Below, piece by piece: positions 18,968 to 27,802 of a DNA stretch of 64,000 nucleotides. The stretch is from Mycolicibacterium brisbanense (GTDB taxonomy: Bacteria; Actinomycetota; Actinomycetes; Mycobacteriales; Mycobacteriaceae). Each line of letters begins with the position of its first letter. Position 1 is the first letter of the stretch. Location: assembly GCF_001570425.1 (NCBI RefSeq), contig NZ_BCSX01000015.1:1-64000 (forward strand), given 5' to 3'. The notes beneath the pieces are model-generated. The model saw only the letters and a program-made list of their open reading frames with translations. It searched no databases and was not told the DNA's origin. A program made the translations under genes and the position numbers.

Positions 18968-20364
18968 GTGCGGCGCAGCATCGCGCCACCCACGAGGCCG
19001 ACGAACGGGATCGCCGCGAGGATGGCGCTGAGCGTCGCGCTGCCGCCGGTGACGAGGGTGAAATTCGTCAGGACCAACCACAGGCTGCCCAGCAGCCCGA
19101 CGCAGGCCAGGGCCGGCGCTATGCGCGTCTGCCAGGTGCGCCCTGCTGCGTCGGAACGGTGACGGGCGAAGTAGACCAGTACCGCCACCGAGGTGGTGAG
19201 CATCAGCAGCACCATCCCGACGGTCGCCACACCGGCCATCGAGCCGAACACACCGACCAGCGGATCGACCCCGAGCACGGCGAGGATGCCGACGATGACT
19301 GCGGCCGTGACGGTCTGCACCACCGAGGACACCGCGGGCGAGCCGTGCGACGAGTGCACAGTCGCCAATCGGTTGGGCAGCAAGCCTTTTCGGGCCAGCG
19401 CGAACTGGTAGCGGGCGATGACGTTGTGGAAGGACAGCACGCAGGCGAACAGGCTGGTCAGCAGCAGCACATTGACGATGTCGCGGCCGACGCGCCCGAG
19501 ATTGGCGTCGGTGGTGTCCAGCAGCATGTTGGCCTCACCGGCCAGCGTGCGCTGGGCGGTCTCGGCGACCTGATCGGGGCCGATCGCGACGACGAACGCC
19601 CAGCAGGTGATCGCGTAGAAACCGCCGATCAGCAGCACCGCCGCATACGTGGCACGCGGAATCGTGCGTTCAGGGTTGCGCGCCTCGTCGCGGAACACCG
19701 CTGTCGCCTCGAAACCGATGAACCCGGTCAGCGCGAACAGCACCGCGATACCGAGCGCACCGTGGCTGAAGACGCCGGGGGTGAACGATGCGAACGTCAC
19801 CCCGGCAGGCCCCGGCTTGGCGACGATCACCAGATCGAGCACCACGACCACGCTGATCTCCAGCACCAGCGCCACGCCGAGCACCTTGGCGCTGAGGTCG
19901 ATGTGCCGGTACCCCAGCAGTGCCACGATCGCCAGTATCACGAACGAGTAAGCCGGCCACGGTATTTGCGGTCCTCCGTAGAACCGCACGGTATCGCCGA
20001 TGGCCCAGCCGATGTAGCCGTAGATGCCGACCTGGATGGCGGTGTAGGCGATCAGCGCGACGGCGGCGATACCGCTGCCCGGCCGGTTACCCAGTCCGAG
20101 CGTGACATATGAGAAGAAGGCTCCGGCCTCGGGCACGTAGGGCGTCATCGCCACGAAGCCGACGCTGAACACCAGCAGAACCGCTGCGGCGATGAGGAAT
20201 CCGACCGGTGCGCCCGCGCCGTTGCCGAGTCCCATCGCCAGCGGCATGTTGCCGCCGATGACGGTGAGCGGGGCGGCGGCCGCGACCACCATGAACACCA
20301 CCCCGACCGGGCCGAGTTTCCCGTGCAGCCGGCGATCCGCGGTGGTTTCAGTGCTGGTACTCAT
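18964..20364 (-). CDS. APC-family amino acid permease
   Basis: 466 residues with about twelve membrane segments. The N terminus (KLGPVGVVFMVVAAAAPLTVIGGNMPLAMGLGNGAGAPVGF) and the EATAVFRDEARNPERTIPRATYAAV loop between segments are typical of amino acid/polyamine/organocation transporters. It overlaps the stop of the upstream peptidase gene by four bases (ATGA), so the two are translationally coupled: the peptidase likely frees amino acids or D-amino acid amides that this carrier imports, or works on what it imports. Substrate unknown. Confidence 0.85.
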
Positions 20365-21497
20365 TGCCCCTCCAGGAGAAGTGCGTGACGAAACATCTTG
20401 TGGTCCAATGCGTATGCGGTACGGCCGCCGCGCCCGGTGAGGGTTTCCGCGGCGACGAGACAGTTGAGGATGGCTTCTTCGGTGGCCTCGATCACCAGAT
20501 CGAACAGCCGGGTCATCAGTTGTGGGGCCACCATGCGCAGCCCGATCTCGGGGTGGTCGGTCTCGGGGTCCTCGTCCCAGGCGTACGGCGGGATGCCGCG
20601 GTTGCCGGTGGCGAAGGCCAGCATCAGGTCACCGCTGTACTGCTCGCCGGTTCCGCCGAGCCTGCCGACTGCGAGCGAAGAACGCTGAGCCAACCGCGTG
20701 CACTGGTGCGGCAACAGCGGGGCGTCGGTCGCGACAACGACGATGATCGAACCCGATCCGGGTGCGTAGGCCAGGGGCATCTCGGGCAACGGCACGCGGT
20801 CGGGGCCGATCACCTCTCCTACCGCAACGCCGTTGACGCGCAACCGTTCCCGACGGCCATGGTTGGCCTGGACCAGCACACCCACGGTGTAGCGGCCCGC
20901 GGCCGTGTCGGTGATGCGCGATGCGGTGCCGATACCGCCCTTGAATCCGTGGCAGATCATGCCGGTGCCGCCTCCGACATTGCCCTCGACGACCGGGCCG
21001 TCGGACGCCGTGGCCAATGCGGCGTGGACATGCTCGGCGCGCACGTGATGACCGTTGATGTCGTTGAGCAGCCCGTCGTAGGTCTCGCCGACCACGGGCA
21101 GCGACCAGTACAGGCCGTCACCGCGGGCCTGCACCTGCGCGTCGACCAGCGCATCACGGACCACACCCACGCTGTGGGTGTTGGTGAGGGCGACTGCGGT
21201 GGTGAGCTCGCCCGATTCGCGCACCCATTCCAGTCCGGTGAGTTCGCCGCTGCCGTTGAGCCGGTGCGTCCCGGCGAAGACGGGTTCATCCCAGATGCCG
21301 GAGTGCGGGACGACGACCGTGACGCCGGTGTTGACCTCGGCTGACGGCTGAATCGTCGTGTGCCCGACACGCACACCGGGGACGTCGGTGATGGCGTTGT
21401 ACGGCCCCGTGGGGTGATCGCCGATCACGATGCCGAGGTCGCGTGCGCGCCGGCGCGAGGAGCAGGGCACCTCGGGGTGTATGGGGTGATCAGACAT
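20361..21497 (-). CDS. P1-family (DmpA/BapA-like) aminopeptidase
   Basis: 378 residues, Ntn-hydrolase-like family S58. These enzymes cut themselves before an internal Ser and then release N-terminal L- or D-residues or beta-alanine from peptides. The cleavage site is visible as APGSGSIIVVVATDAPLLPHQ (autolysis at the Gly-Ser before IIVVV). Other landmarks: YNAITDVPGVRVGHTTI, NTGVTVVVPH, VEGNVGGGTGMICHGFKGGIGTASR. No signal peptide, so cytoplasmic. Start ATG at 21497 with CCGGAGG 7 bases upstream. Divergent from the TetR gene at 21599. Confidence 0.87.
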   Translation of the reverse strand: MSDHPIHPEVPCSSRRRARDLGIVIGDHPTGPYNAITDVPGVRVGHTTIQPSAEVNTGVTVVVPHSGIWDEPVFAGTHRLNGSGELTGLEWVRESGELTTAVALTNTHSVGVVRDALVDAQVQARGDGLYWSLPVVGETYDGLLNDINGHHVRAEHVHAALATASDGPVVEGNVGGGTGMICHGFKGGIGTASRITDTAAGRYTVGVLVQANHGRRERLRVNGVAVGEVIGPDRVPLPEMPLAYAPGSGSIIVVVATDAPLLPHQCTRLAQRSSLAVGRLGGTGEQYSGDLMLAFATGNRGIPPYAWDEDPETDHPEIGLRMVAPQLMTRLFDLVIEATEEAILNCLVAAETLTGRGGRTAYALDHKMFRHALLLEGQ

Positions 21498-21518
21498 TCA
21501 ACCTCCGGAGGCGCGTAG

Positions 21519-21567
21519 TTCTTTTCACGTTTGGAAAATAATGTGCTTCTGCGTCGCCTTGCGCAAG
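21519..21567. promoter_or_regulatory. Palindromes in the peptidase/TetR divergent promoter region
   Basis: TTTTC-N7-GAAAA lies at about 21521-21537 and a perfect CTTGCGCAAG at 21558-21567. Either could be the operator of the TetR protein, controlling both directions. No consensus supports one over the other. Confidence 0.3.
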
Positions 21568-21598
21568 AGGAACCACGAAATCAGGTAAGGATGAACCT

Positions 21599-22210
21599 GT
21601 GGCACGGCCCAATCGACAAGCAGAGCGACGCGAGGAAATCCTCGACGCCGCCATTGCGCTCATCGAACGTCACGACCTGGCCACCCTGCGGATCGCCGAC
21701 GTCGCCGCGGAGCTCGGGCTGACCGCCAACGCGGTGCGCTACTACTTCAAGGAGATGGACCAGTTGCTCTCCGAGCTGGCCCAACGCTCCGATTCCCGGT
21801 TCTACGACGAACGTCTGGCCGTCGTCGAGAACACCGACGACGTGCGGGAGCAGCTCGCTTTGACCATCGCCGCCGGCCTGCCGACCGGCCCGGAGGACGC
21901 CGAGTGGCGCGCGATCTGGCGGGCGGTGTTGGCCGCCGGCTTCGAACTCGACCAGCGTCGCGACGTCCAGCACATCTATCACCGGCAGGTCGACCTGTAC
22001 ACGCGCATCCTCGAAGCCGGCGCCGGATCGGGAGTGTTCCGACTGGGCTCCCCCGCCCGCGATGCCGCCATGACCCTCATGGCGATGGAGGACTACCTCG
22101 GCTACCGCATCGTGGCGCGTGATCCGGAGATCACGCGTTCGACGGCGCTGCGGCTCATGCGGAGTTACGCCGAGCTGGCCACCGGGGCCCGGCTGCCGGT
22201 CACGGTGTGA
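21599..22210 (+). CDS. TetR-family transcriptional regulator
   Basis: 203 residues. The N-terminal helix-turn-helix is clear: RREEILDAAIALIERHDLATLRIADVAAELGLTANAVRYYFKEMDQLL. The C-terminal ligand domain is of the general TetR type (YLGYRIVARDPEITRSTALRLMRSYAEL). GTG start with AAGGAT 8 bases upstream. Its stop overlaps the start of the EamA exporter gene (GTGA), so it probably controls that exporter and, across the divergent region, the peptidase/permease pair. Confidence 0.87.
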   Translation: MARPNRQAERREEILDAAIALIERHDLATLRIADVAAELGLTANAVRYYFKEMDQLLSELAQRSDSRFYDERLAVVENTDDVREQLALTIAAGLPTGPEDAEWRAIWRAVLAAGFELDQRRDVQHIYHRQVDLYTRILEAGAGSGVFRLGSPARDAAMTLMAMEDYLGYRIVARDPEITRSTALRLMRSYAELATGARLPVTV

Positions 22211-23085
22211 GCGCCAACTCGCGAGCCCCGCTGGGCGCCGCGTCGTTGGTGGTCATTGCCGCGGTCAGCCAGGAGGTCGGCGCCGCGTTCGCCGTCGGCC
22301 TTTTCGCCGCACTGGGCGTCGTGGGTGCGTTGTTCGCCCGGTTCGCGGTCGCGGGCGTCATCTTGGGTGCGGTGGTGCGCCCGTCGATCCGGGGCTTGAC
22401 GCGCCGCGCCTGGGGTTCGGCGGCCGCACTGGCAGCGACGCTGGCGGTGATGAACTTCTGCTTCTATCTGTCGATCGCAAGGATTCCGCTCGGTGTCGCG
22501 GTCACCGTCGAAGCGCTTGGGCCACTGATCCTTTCGGTCGTGACGAGCACACGTCGCATCGCATGGTTGTGGGCGGTCCTGGCGTTCGCCGGCGTCGCAC
22601 TGTTGGGACTTCCACACGGTGGCGGTGGCCACTACGACCCGGTCGGATTCGTCTTCGCGGCCGCCGCAGGAGCCGCCTGGGCGGGCTACATCCTGGCCTC
22701 GGCACGCACTGCTGCCGAGTTCCGCCGCGTCGACGGGCTGGCCCTCGCCACGGTCATGGGCGCAATCGCCGTCGCGCCCTTTGCGATCGCTGCCGTGAAC
22801 CTGGCCGATGCGTTGCACTGGCATGTGCTCGGCGTAGGGCTTGCCGTCGGCGTGATGTCGTCGGTGATTCCGTACTCGCTGGAGCTGATATCCCTGCGCC
22901 GGTTGTCCCCCGCCGCGTTCGCGGTACTCACCTGCCTGTCACCGGTCACCGCGGCCCTGGCCGGGCTCGTCGTGCTGGGCCAGCAGATCGGCGTGCTCGG
23001 CTATGCCGGGGTCGTACTGGTGACCGTCGCGAGCGTCGGCGCAGTCCGCACCGCGCACGCCGGACCGGCCGAGCCCCTCGGATAG
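22207..23085 (+). CDS. EamA/RhtA-like exporter
   Basis: 292 residues with ten hydrophobic segments in two EamA repeats. SQEVGAAFAVGLFAALGVVGALFARF, NFCFYLSIARIPLGVAVTVEALGPLI and SVIPYSLELISLRRLSPAAFAVLTCLSPVTAALAGLVVLGQ are typical of RhtA-type threonine/homoserine exporters. Translationally coupled to the TetR regulator. A role in ridding the cell of amino acids released by the neighbouring peptidase is an inference from context only. Confidence 0.85.
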   Translation: MSANSRAPLGAASLVVIAAVSQEVGAAFAVGLFAALGVVGALFARFAVAGVILGAVVRPSIRGLTRRAWGSAAALAATLAVMNFCFYLSIARIPLGVAVTVEALGPLILSVVTSTRRIAWLWAVLAFAGVALLGLPHGGGGHYDPVGFVFAAAAGAAWAGYILASARTAAEFRRVDGLALATVMGAIAVAPFAIAAVNLADALHWHVLGVGLAVGVMSSVIPYSLELISLRRLSPAAFAVLTCLSPVTAALAGLVVLGQQIGVLGYAGVVLVTVASVGAVRTAHAGPAEPLG

Positions 23086-23097
23086 GTCACCTTTCCC

Positions 23098-23158
23098 CGC
23101 GAGCAGACGTGGAAGTTCGCGACACGCCGCTTTTCGGGTACCCGACTGTCTGCTCGCG
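23098..23158. terminator. Inverted repeat CGCGAGCAGAC...GTCTGCTCGCG between convergent genes
   Basis: The 11-base arms lie at 23098-23108 and 23148-23158, between the convergent stops of the exporter (23085) and amiB (23163). The same GAGCAGAC core recurs at 54117-54124 and 59415-59422 (complement), so it is a scattered intergenic element, probably a two-way terminator. Confidence 0.5.
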
Positions 23159-23162
23159 CTGG

Positions 23163-24176
23163 TCAGGTGACGGTCAGCTCGCCATCGCGCACCTGCACCT
23201 TGAGCGTGACGGGTTTGCGCGACGCCGTCAGGACCGCCCATGCGACAGGTTCGGTCAGCTCGGTGCGGATGGTCCGACGCAGCCCACGGGCCCCGTACAC
23301 CGGGTCGAATCCCTTGCGCTGCACGAAGTCCACCACGGTGTCGTCGACCTCGAGGTCCACGTCGCGGGCTTTCAGCCTCCGCACCAGGTCGCCGATCTCC
23401 TTGCGCGTCACGCGTTCGGCCGTGACATCGTCGAACGCGTCGAATACCACGGTTTCGTCGATGCGGTTGAAGAACTCGGGGTCGAAGAACTCCTCGACCG
23501 CCTCGCGCACGACGGTCTGGTGCGACCTTGCCCCACGCGCAGGCCACCACCGGCGTTTGCGGCGATCCCGTTGCCGCGCAGCGACTTCCAGCGATCCCAG
23601 GTTGGAGGTCAGGAAGATGTAGCTGTTGCGGAACGAGATCTTCTGCTGCCCGTTGGCCAATCGCAGTTCACCGGTGTCGAGCACGTGCAGCAGGGCCCGC
23701 AGTACGCTGGCGTCGGCCTTTTCCACCTCGTCGAACAGCACGATGCCGGGCATATACGGTCCGCCTTCGATCTTGGCCTTGTCGAACAGCGTGAAGGACT
23801 CCTTGCTGCCCGCGTAGCCGGGCGGCGCCCCCGACAGCGACGCGGCGTAATGCTCTTGGGCGAGGGCGCTCATGTCGATGCGGCACAGGTCGTCGGGTCC
23901 CGTCCGCAGCGCCGCGGCGACCTGGCGGACCAGTTCGGTCTTGCCGACCCCGGTCGGCCCCACCAGCAGCACGCTGGACAGGGGACGACCGGGATCGGCC
24001 ACGCCGACCTGCGCGATGGACACCGCACGGACCACCGCGTCGACGGCGTGCGCCTGCCCCAGGATCGCGGCATTCAGCCGTCGCGAAAGCGCCTTGGGGT
24101 CAAAGCCATCCGCGGTTTCGGTGGCGGCAGGCTCGTCGGCCACGTGAGCAGAGTTGCGGTTCTGCTCGTGATACAT
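23163..24176 (-). CDS. amiB: AmiB-like single-domain Clp/AAA+ ATPase
   Basis: 337 residues, equal to the second ATPase domain of ClpB/ClpX-type proteins: Walker A GPTGVGKT (73-80), Walker B GIVLFDEVEKA, sensor 1 FLTSNLGS, Arg-finger region FFNRIDETVVFDAF and sensor 2 GARGLRR. It lacks the N-terminal Clp domain and D1. In Pseudomonas the amidase operon amiEBCRS holds just such a protein, AmiB, next to amiE; the same adjacency here (29 bases after amiE) supports the name. Its role is poorly known, perhaps energy for the AmiS transporter. The ATG at 24176 is the first start after the amiE stop. Confidence 0.8.
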   Translation of the reverse strand: MYHEQNRNSAHVADEPAATETADGFDPKALSRRLNAAILGQAHAVDAVVRAVSIAQVGVADPGRPLSSVLLVGPTGVGKTELVRQVAAALRTGPDDLCRIDMSALAQEHYAASLSGAPPGYAGSKESFTLFDKAKIEGGPYMPGIVLFDEVEKADASVLRALLHVLDTGELRLANGQQKISFRNSYIFLTSNLGSLEVAARQRDRRKRRWWPARGARSHQTVVREAVEEFFDPEFFNRIDETVVFDAFDDVTAERVTRKEIGDLVRRLKARDVDLEVDDTVVDFVQRKGFDPVYGARGLRRTIRTELTEPVAWAVLTASRKPVTLKVQVRDGELTVT

Positions 24177-24205
24177 ATCGGTGAGGAACGGCAATGCGTC
24201 GTCTC

Positions 24206-25243
24206 TCAGGCTTCGGCGGTCTGCTCGACGGGCAGGGAGCCGACCCGGCAATCCGCCACGCCGACGGTGTTTCTGGTGATCGACTCCACCCGCTCCTGGG
24301 CCTTCTGCGCGTCGGTCACCCACAGCTTGTAGAACTCGAACGGACAGTCGGCGACACCCTTGTCGCCGTCGCCCGCGGCGTGCACGCCGGAGTAGCCGCG
24401 GTGCAGCAGTTTGAACAGATGGTTCTGCGACTGGTCGTTCTCGCGGGCGTCGCGGATCGCCGACAGCGATAGTTGCGCGTACTGAATGCCGTACTCCTCC
24501 TCGCCGGTCTCACCCAGGGTGCGTCCGTCGAAACCGATGATGGCCGAATGGCCGAAGTACGAGTAGACGCCGTCGAAGCCGGCCGCATTGGCAACGGCCA
24601 CATAGCAATTGTTGGCCCACGCCATGGCTTTGGCCATGAGCACCTGCTGATCCTTGGCGGGGTACATGTAGCCCTGGCACCGCACGATGAGTTCGGCGCC
24701 CTTCATCGCGCAGTCACGCCAGATCTCCGGGTAGTTCCCGTCGTCACAGATGATCAGTGAGATCTTGAGCCCCTTCGGCCCGTCGGTGACATAGGTGGTG
24801 TCACCGGGGTACCAGCCTTCGATCGGGCACCACGGCAGGATCTTGCGGTACTTCTGGACGATGTCGCCCCTGTCGTCGATCAGCACCAGGGTGTTGTAGG
24901 GCGGCTTGTTCGGGTGGTCTTCGTGGCGCTCACCGGTGATGGAGAAGACGCCCCATGTGCCCGCCTCCCGGCAGGCGGCCGAGAAGATCGCGGTCTCCTC
25001 GCCGGGGATGGTCGCGGCGGTATCGTACATCTCCTGCTCGTCGTACATGATGCCCTGAGTCGAATACTCCGGGAAGACAACAAGATCCATGCCCGGAAGC
25101 CCCGACTTCATACCTATGAGCATATCCGCGATCTTGCGGCAGTTGTCGAGGACTTCGGCGCGGGTGTGCAACCGCGGCATCTTGTAGTTGACGACCGCGA
25201 CGCCGACGGTGTCGTTGCTCGACGAGATGTCTCCGTGTCTCAT
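24206..25243 (-). CDS. amiE: Aliphatic amidase (acetamidase)
   Basis: 345 residues of the nitrilase superfamily. It is strikingly like Pseudomonas AmiE, beginning [20 protein letters not shown]. The Glu-Lys-Cys triad is present in [10 protein letters not shown] (E59), [13 protein letters not shown] (K134) and [11 protein letters not shown] (C166). It hydrolyses short amides such as acetamide to acid plus ammonia, giving carbon and nitrogen. It lies between amiS and amiB; the order amiC, amiS, amiE, amiB on one strand marks an inducible amide-use operon. Start ATG at 25243 with AAGGAGCAAGC upstream. Confidence 0.96.
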   Translation of the reverse strand: MRHGDISSSNDTVGVAVVNYKMPRLHTRAEVLDNCRKIADMLIGMKSGLPGMDLVVFPEYSTQGIMYDEQEMYDTAATIPGEETAIFSAACREAGTWGVFSITGERHEDHPNKPPYNTLVLIDDRGDIVQKYRKILPWCPIEGWYPGDTTYVTDGPKGLKISLIICDDGNYPEIWRDCAMKGAELIVRCQGYMYPAKDQQVLMAKAMAWANNCYVAVANAAGFDGVYSYFGHSAIIGFDGRTLGETGEEEYGIQYAQLSLSAIRDARENDQSQNHLFKLLHRGYSGVHAAGDGDKGVADCPFEFYKLWVTDAQKAQERVESITRNTVGVADCRVGSLPVEQTAEA

Positions 25244-25271
25244 TGCTTGCTCCTTGTCGTTGGTTGTTCGA

Positions 25272-25901
25272 TCAGCTGTAGACGGGTTCTGTTGCAGCGG
25301 TGTGTGATCGGTGTAAACGGCGGGTACTGAGTGCCTTGGCGGCGATGAACAGGGCGACGAATCCCAGGCCCCAGATGGCTGCGATGCCCGGTGAGGTGCG
25401 GTAGGTGCCGCTGAGCATCAGGAACGCCGGCAGCGTGCAGGTCGGCTGGCTCAACAACACCACGGACCATCCGGTGAACCGCGTCAACTGATCTCGATGC
25501 AGGCCCAGCACCAGGAAGAACAGCAGCCACAGCACGGCCCAGCTCAGCCAGATGACACCGAACACCGGATCGTGCACCACGGTGAAGGACAGCGCGGCGT
25601 ACACGACGGCGCCGCCGGCGACGAACAGCGAAAACCAGCCGATACCTTCGGATTCCAAGCCGGAGAGGTTGACGATCCCCACATACAGGTAGGTGAACCC
25701 GAAGAGGTAGAGACCCGACGCCGCCAGGATCGCCGCGGCGTCGCCGTCAGCCAGCACGAGCATGATGGTCGGCAGCACGCATTGCATGGCCCCGACGAAC
25801 AGGTTCAACACGGCGGCCGAACGCGCCGGGACGATGTCCAGCAGCATCAGACCGTTGACGAAAAGCACTGCCCCGACGTAAAGGAGACCGACGCTGCCCA
25901 C
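25272..25901 (-). CDS. amiS: AmiS/UreI-family acetamide transporter or channel
   Basis: 209 residues, six hydrophobic segments: [41 protein letters not shown] is the family signature, with [26 protein letters not shown] in the centre. AmiS/UreI proteins let short amides or urea cross the membrane. GTG start at 25901 with GGAGGTG 8 bases before it. It opens the amiS-amiE-amiB unit; a 12-base palindrome shared with the regulator promoter lies 18 bases upstream. Confidence 0.92.
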   Translation of the reverse strand: MGSVGLLYVGAVLFVNGLMLLDIVPARSAAVLNLFVGAMQCVLPTIMLVLADGDAAAILAASGLYLFGFTYLYVGIVNLSGLESEGIGWFSLFVAGGAVVYAALSFTVVHDPVFGVIWLSWAVLWLLFFLVLGLHRDQLTRFTGWSVVLLSQPTCTLPAFLMLSGTYRTSPGIAAIWGLGFVALFIAAKALSTRRLHRSHTAATEPVYS

Positions 25902-25918
25902 CGGACACCTCCAGTTAC

Positions 25919-25930
25919 TTCCAAATGGAA
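25919..25930. promoter_or_regulatory. Operator-like palindrome TTCCAAATGGAA upstream of amiS
   Basis: Arms TTCCA/TGGAA around two bases. The same arms with the same spacing occur at 27178-27189 before the MarR gene. Next to it is a perfect palindrome AATAGATCTATT (25929-25940). Likely binding site of the MarR-type regulator that controls amide induction. Confidence 0.6.
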
Positions 25931-25988
25931 TAGATCTATTTGAAAATAAGTGACGGGCGCCACAGTGTCAACAGGCGAGCGCAGCCCG

Positions 25989-27077
25989 TCAGTCGGTCAG
26001 ACTGCCGGGGAGCGTCGTGACGATCTCGAAGTCGACGCCGGACGCCACAGCGAGGTGTACCGGTTGACTCGTGCGGTGCTCCAGAAATTCCACGGTGCCG
26101 CGGGGACTCTCATAGGCGACACCGTCCGCCACGGCGTCGATGTCAAGTGGATCCCCGGCGCGGCGGATCATCTCGGCCAGGAAATAGGCTCCCTCGTAAC
26201 ATGATTCGGCCGCGCTCCCCAGCGCGGGAGCATTCGATCCGTTGACGTCGAGGTAGCGGTCCAGCAGCTCCATCGAATTGCGGCCGACCATCGAACGGAA
26301 GTACGAGGCCGCCACGAACAGTCCCTGCGTCGCATCGTGACCGCTGGCGATGAGCATGTTCTCGTCCATGAGCGGGCTGAACCTGAGTTTGTCGTCCTGC
26401 AGGCCGCGGTGCGCGAACGTCCGGTTGAATTCGACGGCATCCTGGCCGACGAGCAGCATCAGCACGGCGTCACATCGCGACTGCGCGACCTTGTCGACGA
26501 GGCGGTCGATGTCCCCGTGCCCGAGCGCCACGAACGATCCCCCGACCAGGTCGAGTGACAATTCCCGGACGTACCTGCGCACCTCTGCCAGCGAGGTGCG
26601 CGGCCAGACATAGTCGTCCCCCACGACGAACCATTTGCGGATGCCGAGGTTGTCGCGCATCCATCGCAGCGCCGGGGCAATCTGCTGGTCGGGAGTCTCA
26701 CCGCAGCAATAGATTCCGCGCCGCCGCTCACCGCCTTCGTAGAGCGCGGGATACGAGTAGGGCACCCGGCCGACGACGACCGGCGCGAGCGCATTGCGCA
26801 CCGACGAGATGTGCCAGCCGCTGACCGCGTCGATGCCGCCCTCATCGATCCGGCGCTTGACGTCGGCGGCCACGACCGCGGGATGCGCGCCACCGTCGAT
26901 CACTTCGATGCGGACCTGCCGGCCGAGGACGCCGCCCGCGGCGTTGAGGTCGTGCGCCACCAGCTCGCCGACGGCTTCACAGGATGGGCCGAAGAGACCC
27001 GCAGGCCCCTGCAGCGGCACCACCATTCCCAACCGCCATTCGGCGTCGCGGCCACGCGTACGCACGCCGACGCTCAC
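25989..27077 (-). CDS. amiC: AmiC-like amide sensor (periplasmic-binding fold, type I)
   Basis: 362 residues. The fold is that of branched-chain amino acid/amide-binding proteins: LGMVVPLQGPAGLFGPSCEAVGELVAHDLNAAGGVLGRQV, YPALYEGGERRRGIYCCGETPDQQIAPAL, FVVGDDYVWPRTSLAEVRRYV. In Pseudomonas AmiC senses amides in the cytoplasm and holds the antiterminator AmiR; no AmiR gene is seen here. GTG at 27077 is preferred because AAGGGA lies 8 bases upstream and no signal peptide is then needed; a TTG at 27116 would start the longest frame, inside a 27-base tandem repeat. It precedes amiS by 87 bases. Confidence 0.82.
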   Translation of the reverse strand: MSVGVRTRGRDAEWRLGMVVPLQGPAGLFGPSCEAVGELVAHDLNAAGGVLGRQVRIEVIDGGAHPAVVAADVKRRIDEGGIDAVSGWHISSVRNALAPVVVGRVPYSYPALYEGGERRRGIYCCGETPDQQIAPALRWMRDNLGIRKWFVVGDDYVWPRTSLAEVRRYVRELSLDLVGGSFVALGHGDIDRLVDKVAQSRCDAVLMLLVGQDAVEFNRTFAHRGLQDDKLRFSPLMDENMLIASGHDATQGLFVAASYFRSMVGRNSMELLDRYLDVNGSNAPALGSAAESCYEGAYFLAEMIRRAGDPLDIDAVADGVAYESPRGTVEFLEHRTSQPVHLAVASGVDFEIVTTLPGSLTD

Positions 27078-27094
27078 CCGCGCGTTCCCTTGGG

Positions 27095-27148
27095 CCGGTG
27101 CGCACGCGAGGAGCAATTAGACCGGTGCGCACGCGAGGAGCAATTACA
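27095..27148. repeat. 27-bp tandem direct repeat, two copies, upstream of amiC
   Basis: Copies at 27095-27121 and 27122-27148 differ by a single base (AATTAGA versus AATTACA); the next four bases begin a third copy. Each unit holds GGTGCGCACGCGAGGAGCAA. It lies between the amiC start and the promoter-operator of the divergent MarR gene, in the amiC leader. Confidence 0.85.
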
Positions 27149-27169
27149 CCGGCAGACGAGGCGATCAGC

Positions 27170-27189
27170 TAGAATCATTCCACTTGGAA
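27170..27189 (+). promoter_or_regulatory. MarR promoter (-10 TAGAAT) overlapped downstream by operator TTCCACTTGGAA
   Basis: TAGAAT at 27170-27175 fits TANNNT. The palindrome TTCCA-CT-TGGAA at 27178-27189 covers the expected transcription start near 27182, the classic position for autorepression. The arms equal those before amiS. Confidence 0.6.
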
Positions 27190-27243
27190 GTATCCTCGCG
27201 TCGGCGGCGCGGGGCAATCGTCAGTTGGGAGGTCGGTCGACCT

Positions 27244-27651
27244 GTGACAGACATGCTCCCACCCGGCAGCCCAGCTACGCCGTCCGGCAGCGTTGTCGTG
27301 CGGATAGCCCGCATGATCAGCGCGGTCATCGAGCGTGAACTCGCGGGCGAAGACCTGACCCTCGACGACTGGCTGGTGCTCGAGGCGCTGGGCACCTCAC
27401 CCGGCCTGACGATGGCCGAGCTGCGCGCGCAGACCCTGACGGCCGCCCCGACCCTGACCCGTGTCGTGGACCGGCTCGTCGCCCGCGCCGCCGTGTTCCG
27501 GGAGGTCGACGCCGACGACCGCCGCAAGGTCCGCGTCAACCTCAGCAAGCGCGGCGCGGCCCTGCACTCCCGACTGCTGGCGGCCGTCCGCCCGGCCGAG
27601 CAGGCCTGGTTCGACGAGCACGGTGTCAGCCCGTGGATGGTCTCCGGCTGA
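27244..27651 (+). CDS. MarR-family regulator of the acetamidase locus
   Basis: 135 residues with a winged helix: VLEALGTSPGLTMAELRAQTLTAAPTLTRVVDRLVARAAVFREVDADDRRKVRVNLSKRG is the MarR recognition helix and wing. GTG at 27244 has GGGAGG 11 bases upstream; an in-frame TTG at 27184 would start inside the operator and is unlikely. Divergent from amiC. Because the same palindrome lies at its own promoter and before amiS, it probably represses both and replaces AmiR of Pseudomonas. M. smegmatis is known to control its acetamidase with several regulators; whether this copy corresponds to one of them I cannot tell. Confidence 0.82.
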   Translation: MTDMLPPGSPATPSGSVVVRIARMISAVIERELAGEDLTLDDWLVLEALGTSPGLTMAELRAQTLTAAPTLTRVVDRLVARAAVFREVDADDRRKVRVNLSKRGAALHSRLLAAVRPAEQAWFDEHGVSPWMVSG

Positions 27652-27802
27652 CGACGCCGTCGAGCGCGGCGAGCAGTCGCTGAAGCGTCAGAACCCTTGC
27701 GGTAGCACCCCTTGCCAAACCGCACACCCAATTACTAGGATATGCAAGTATCTCGGGTGCGGCCCGAGTTGCCACATTGCGCACAATCCTTGGACGGACG
27801 TC

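Noticed and set aside
22119..24332. 737-codon plus-strand frame opposite amiB and overlapping the exporter
   Set aside because: Arg-rich shadow translation; amiB on the other strand has all AAA+ motifs.
27078..27116. MLLACAPAQ at the far N terminus of the amiC frame as a lipoprotein signal
   Set aside because: Only four residues precede the Cys, too few for a signal peptide, and the TTG start is in a repeat without ribosome site. The GTG at 27077 is better.
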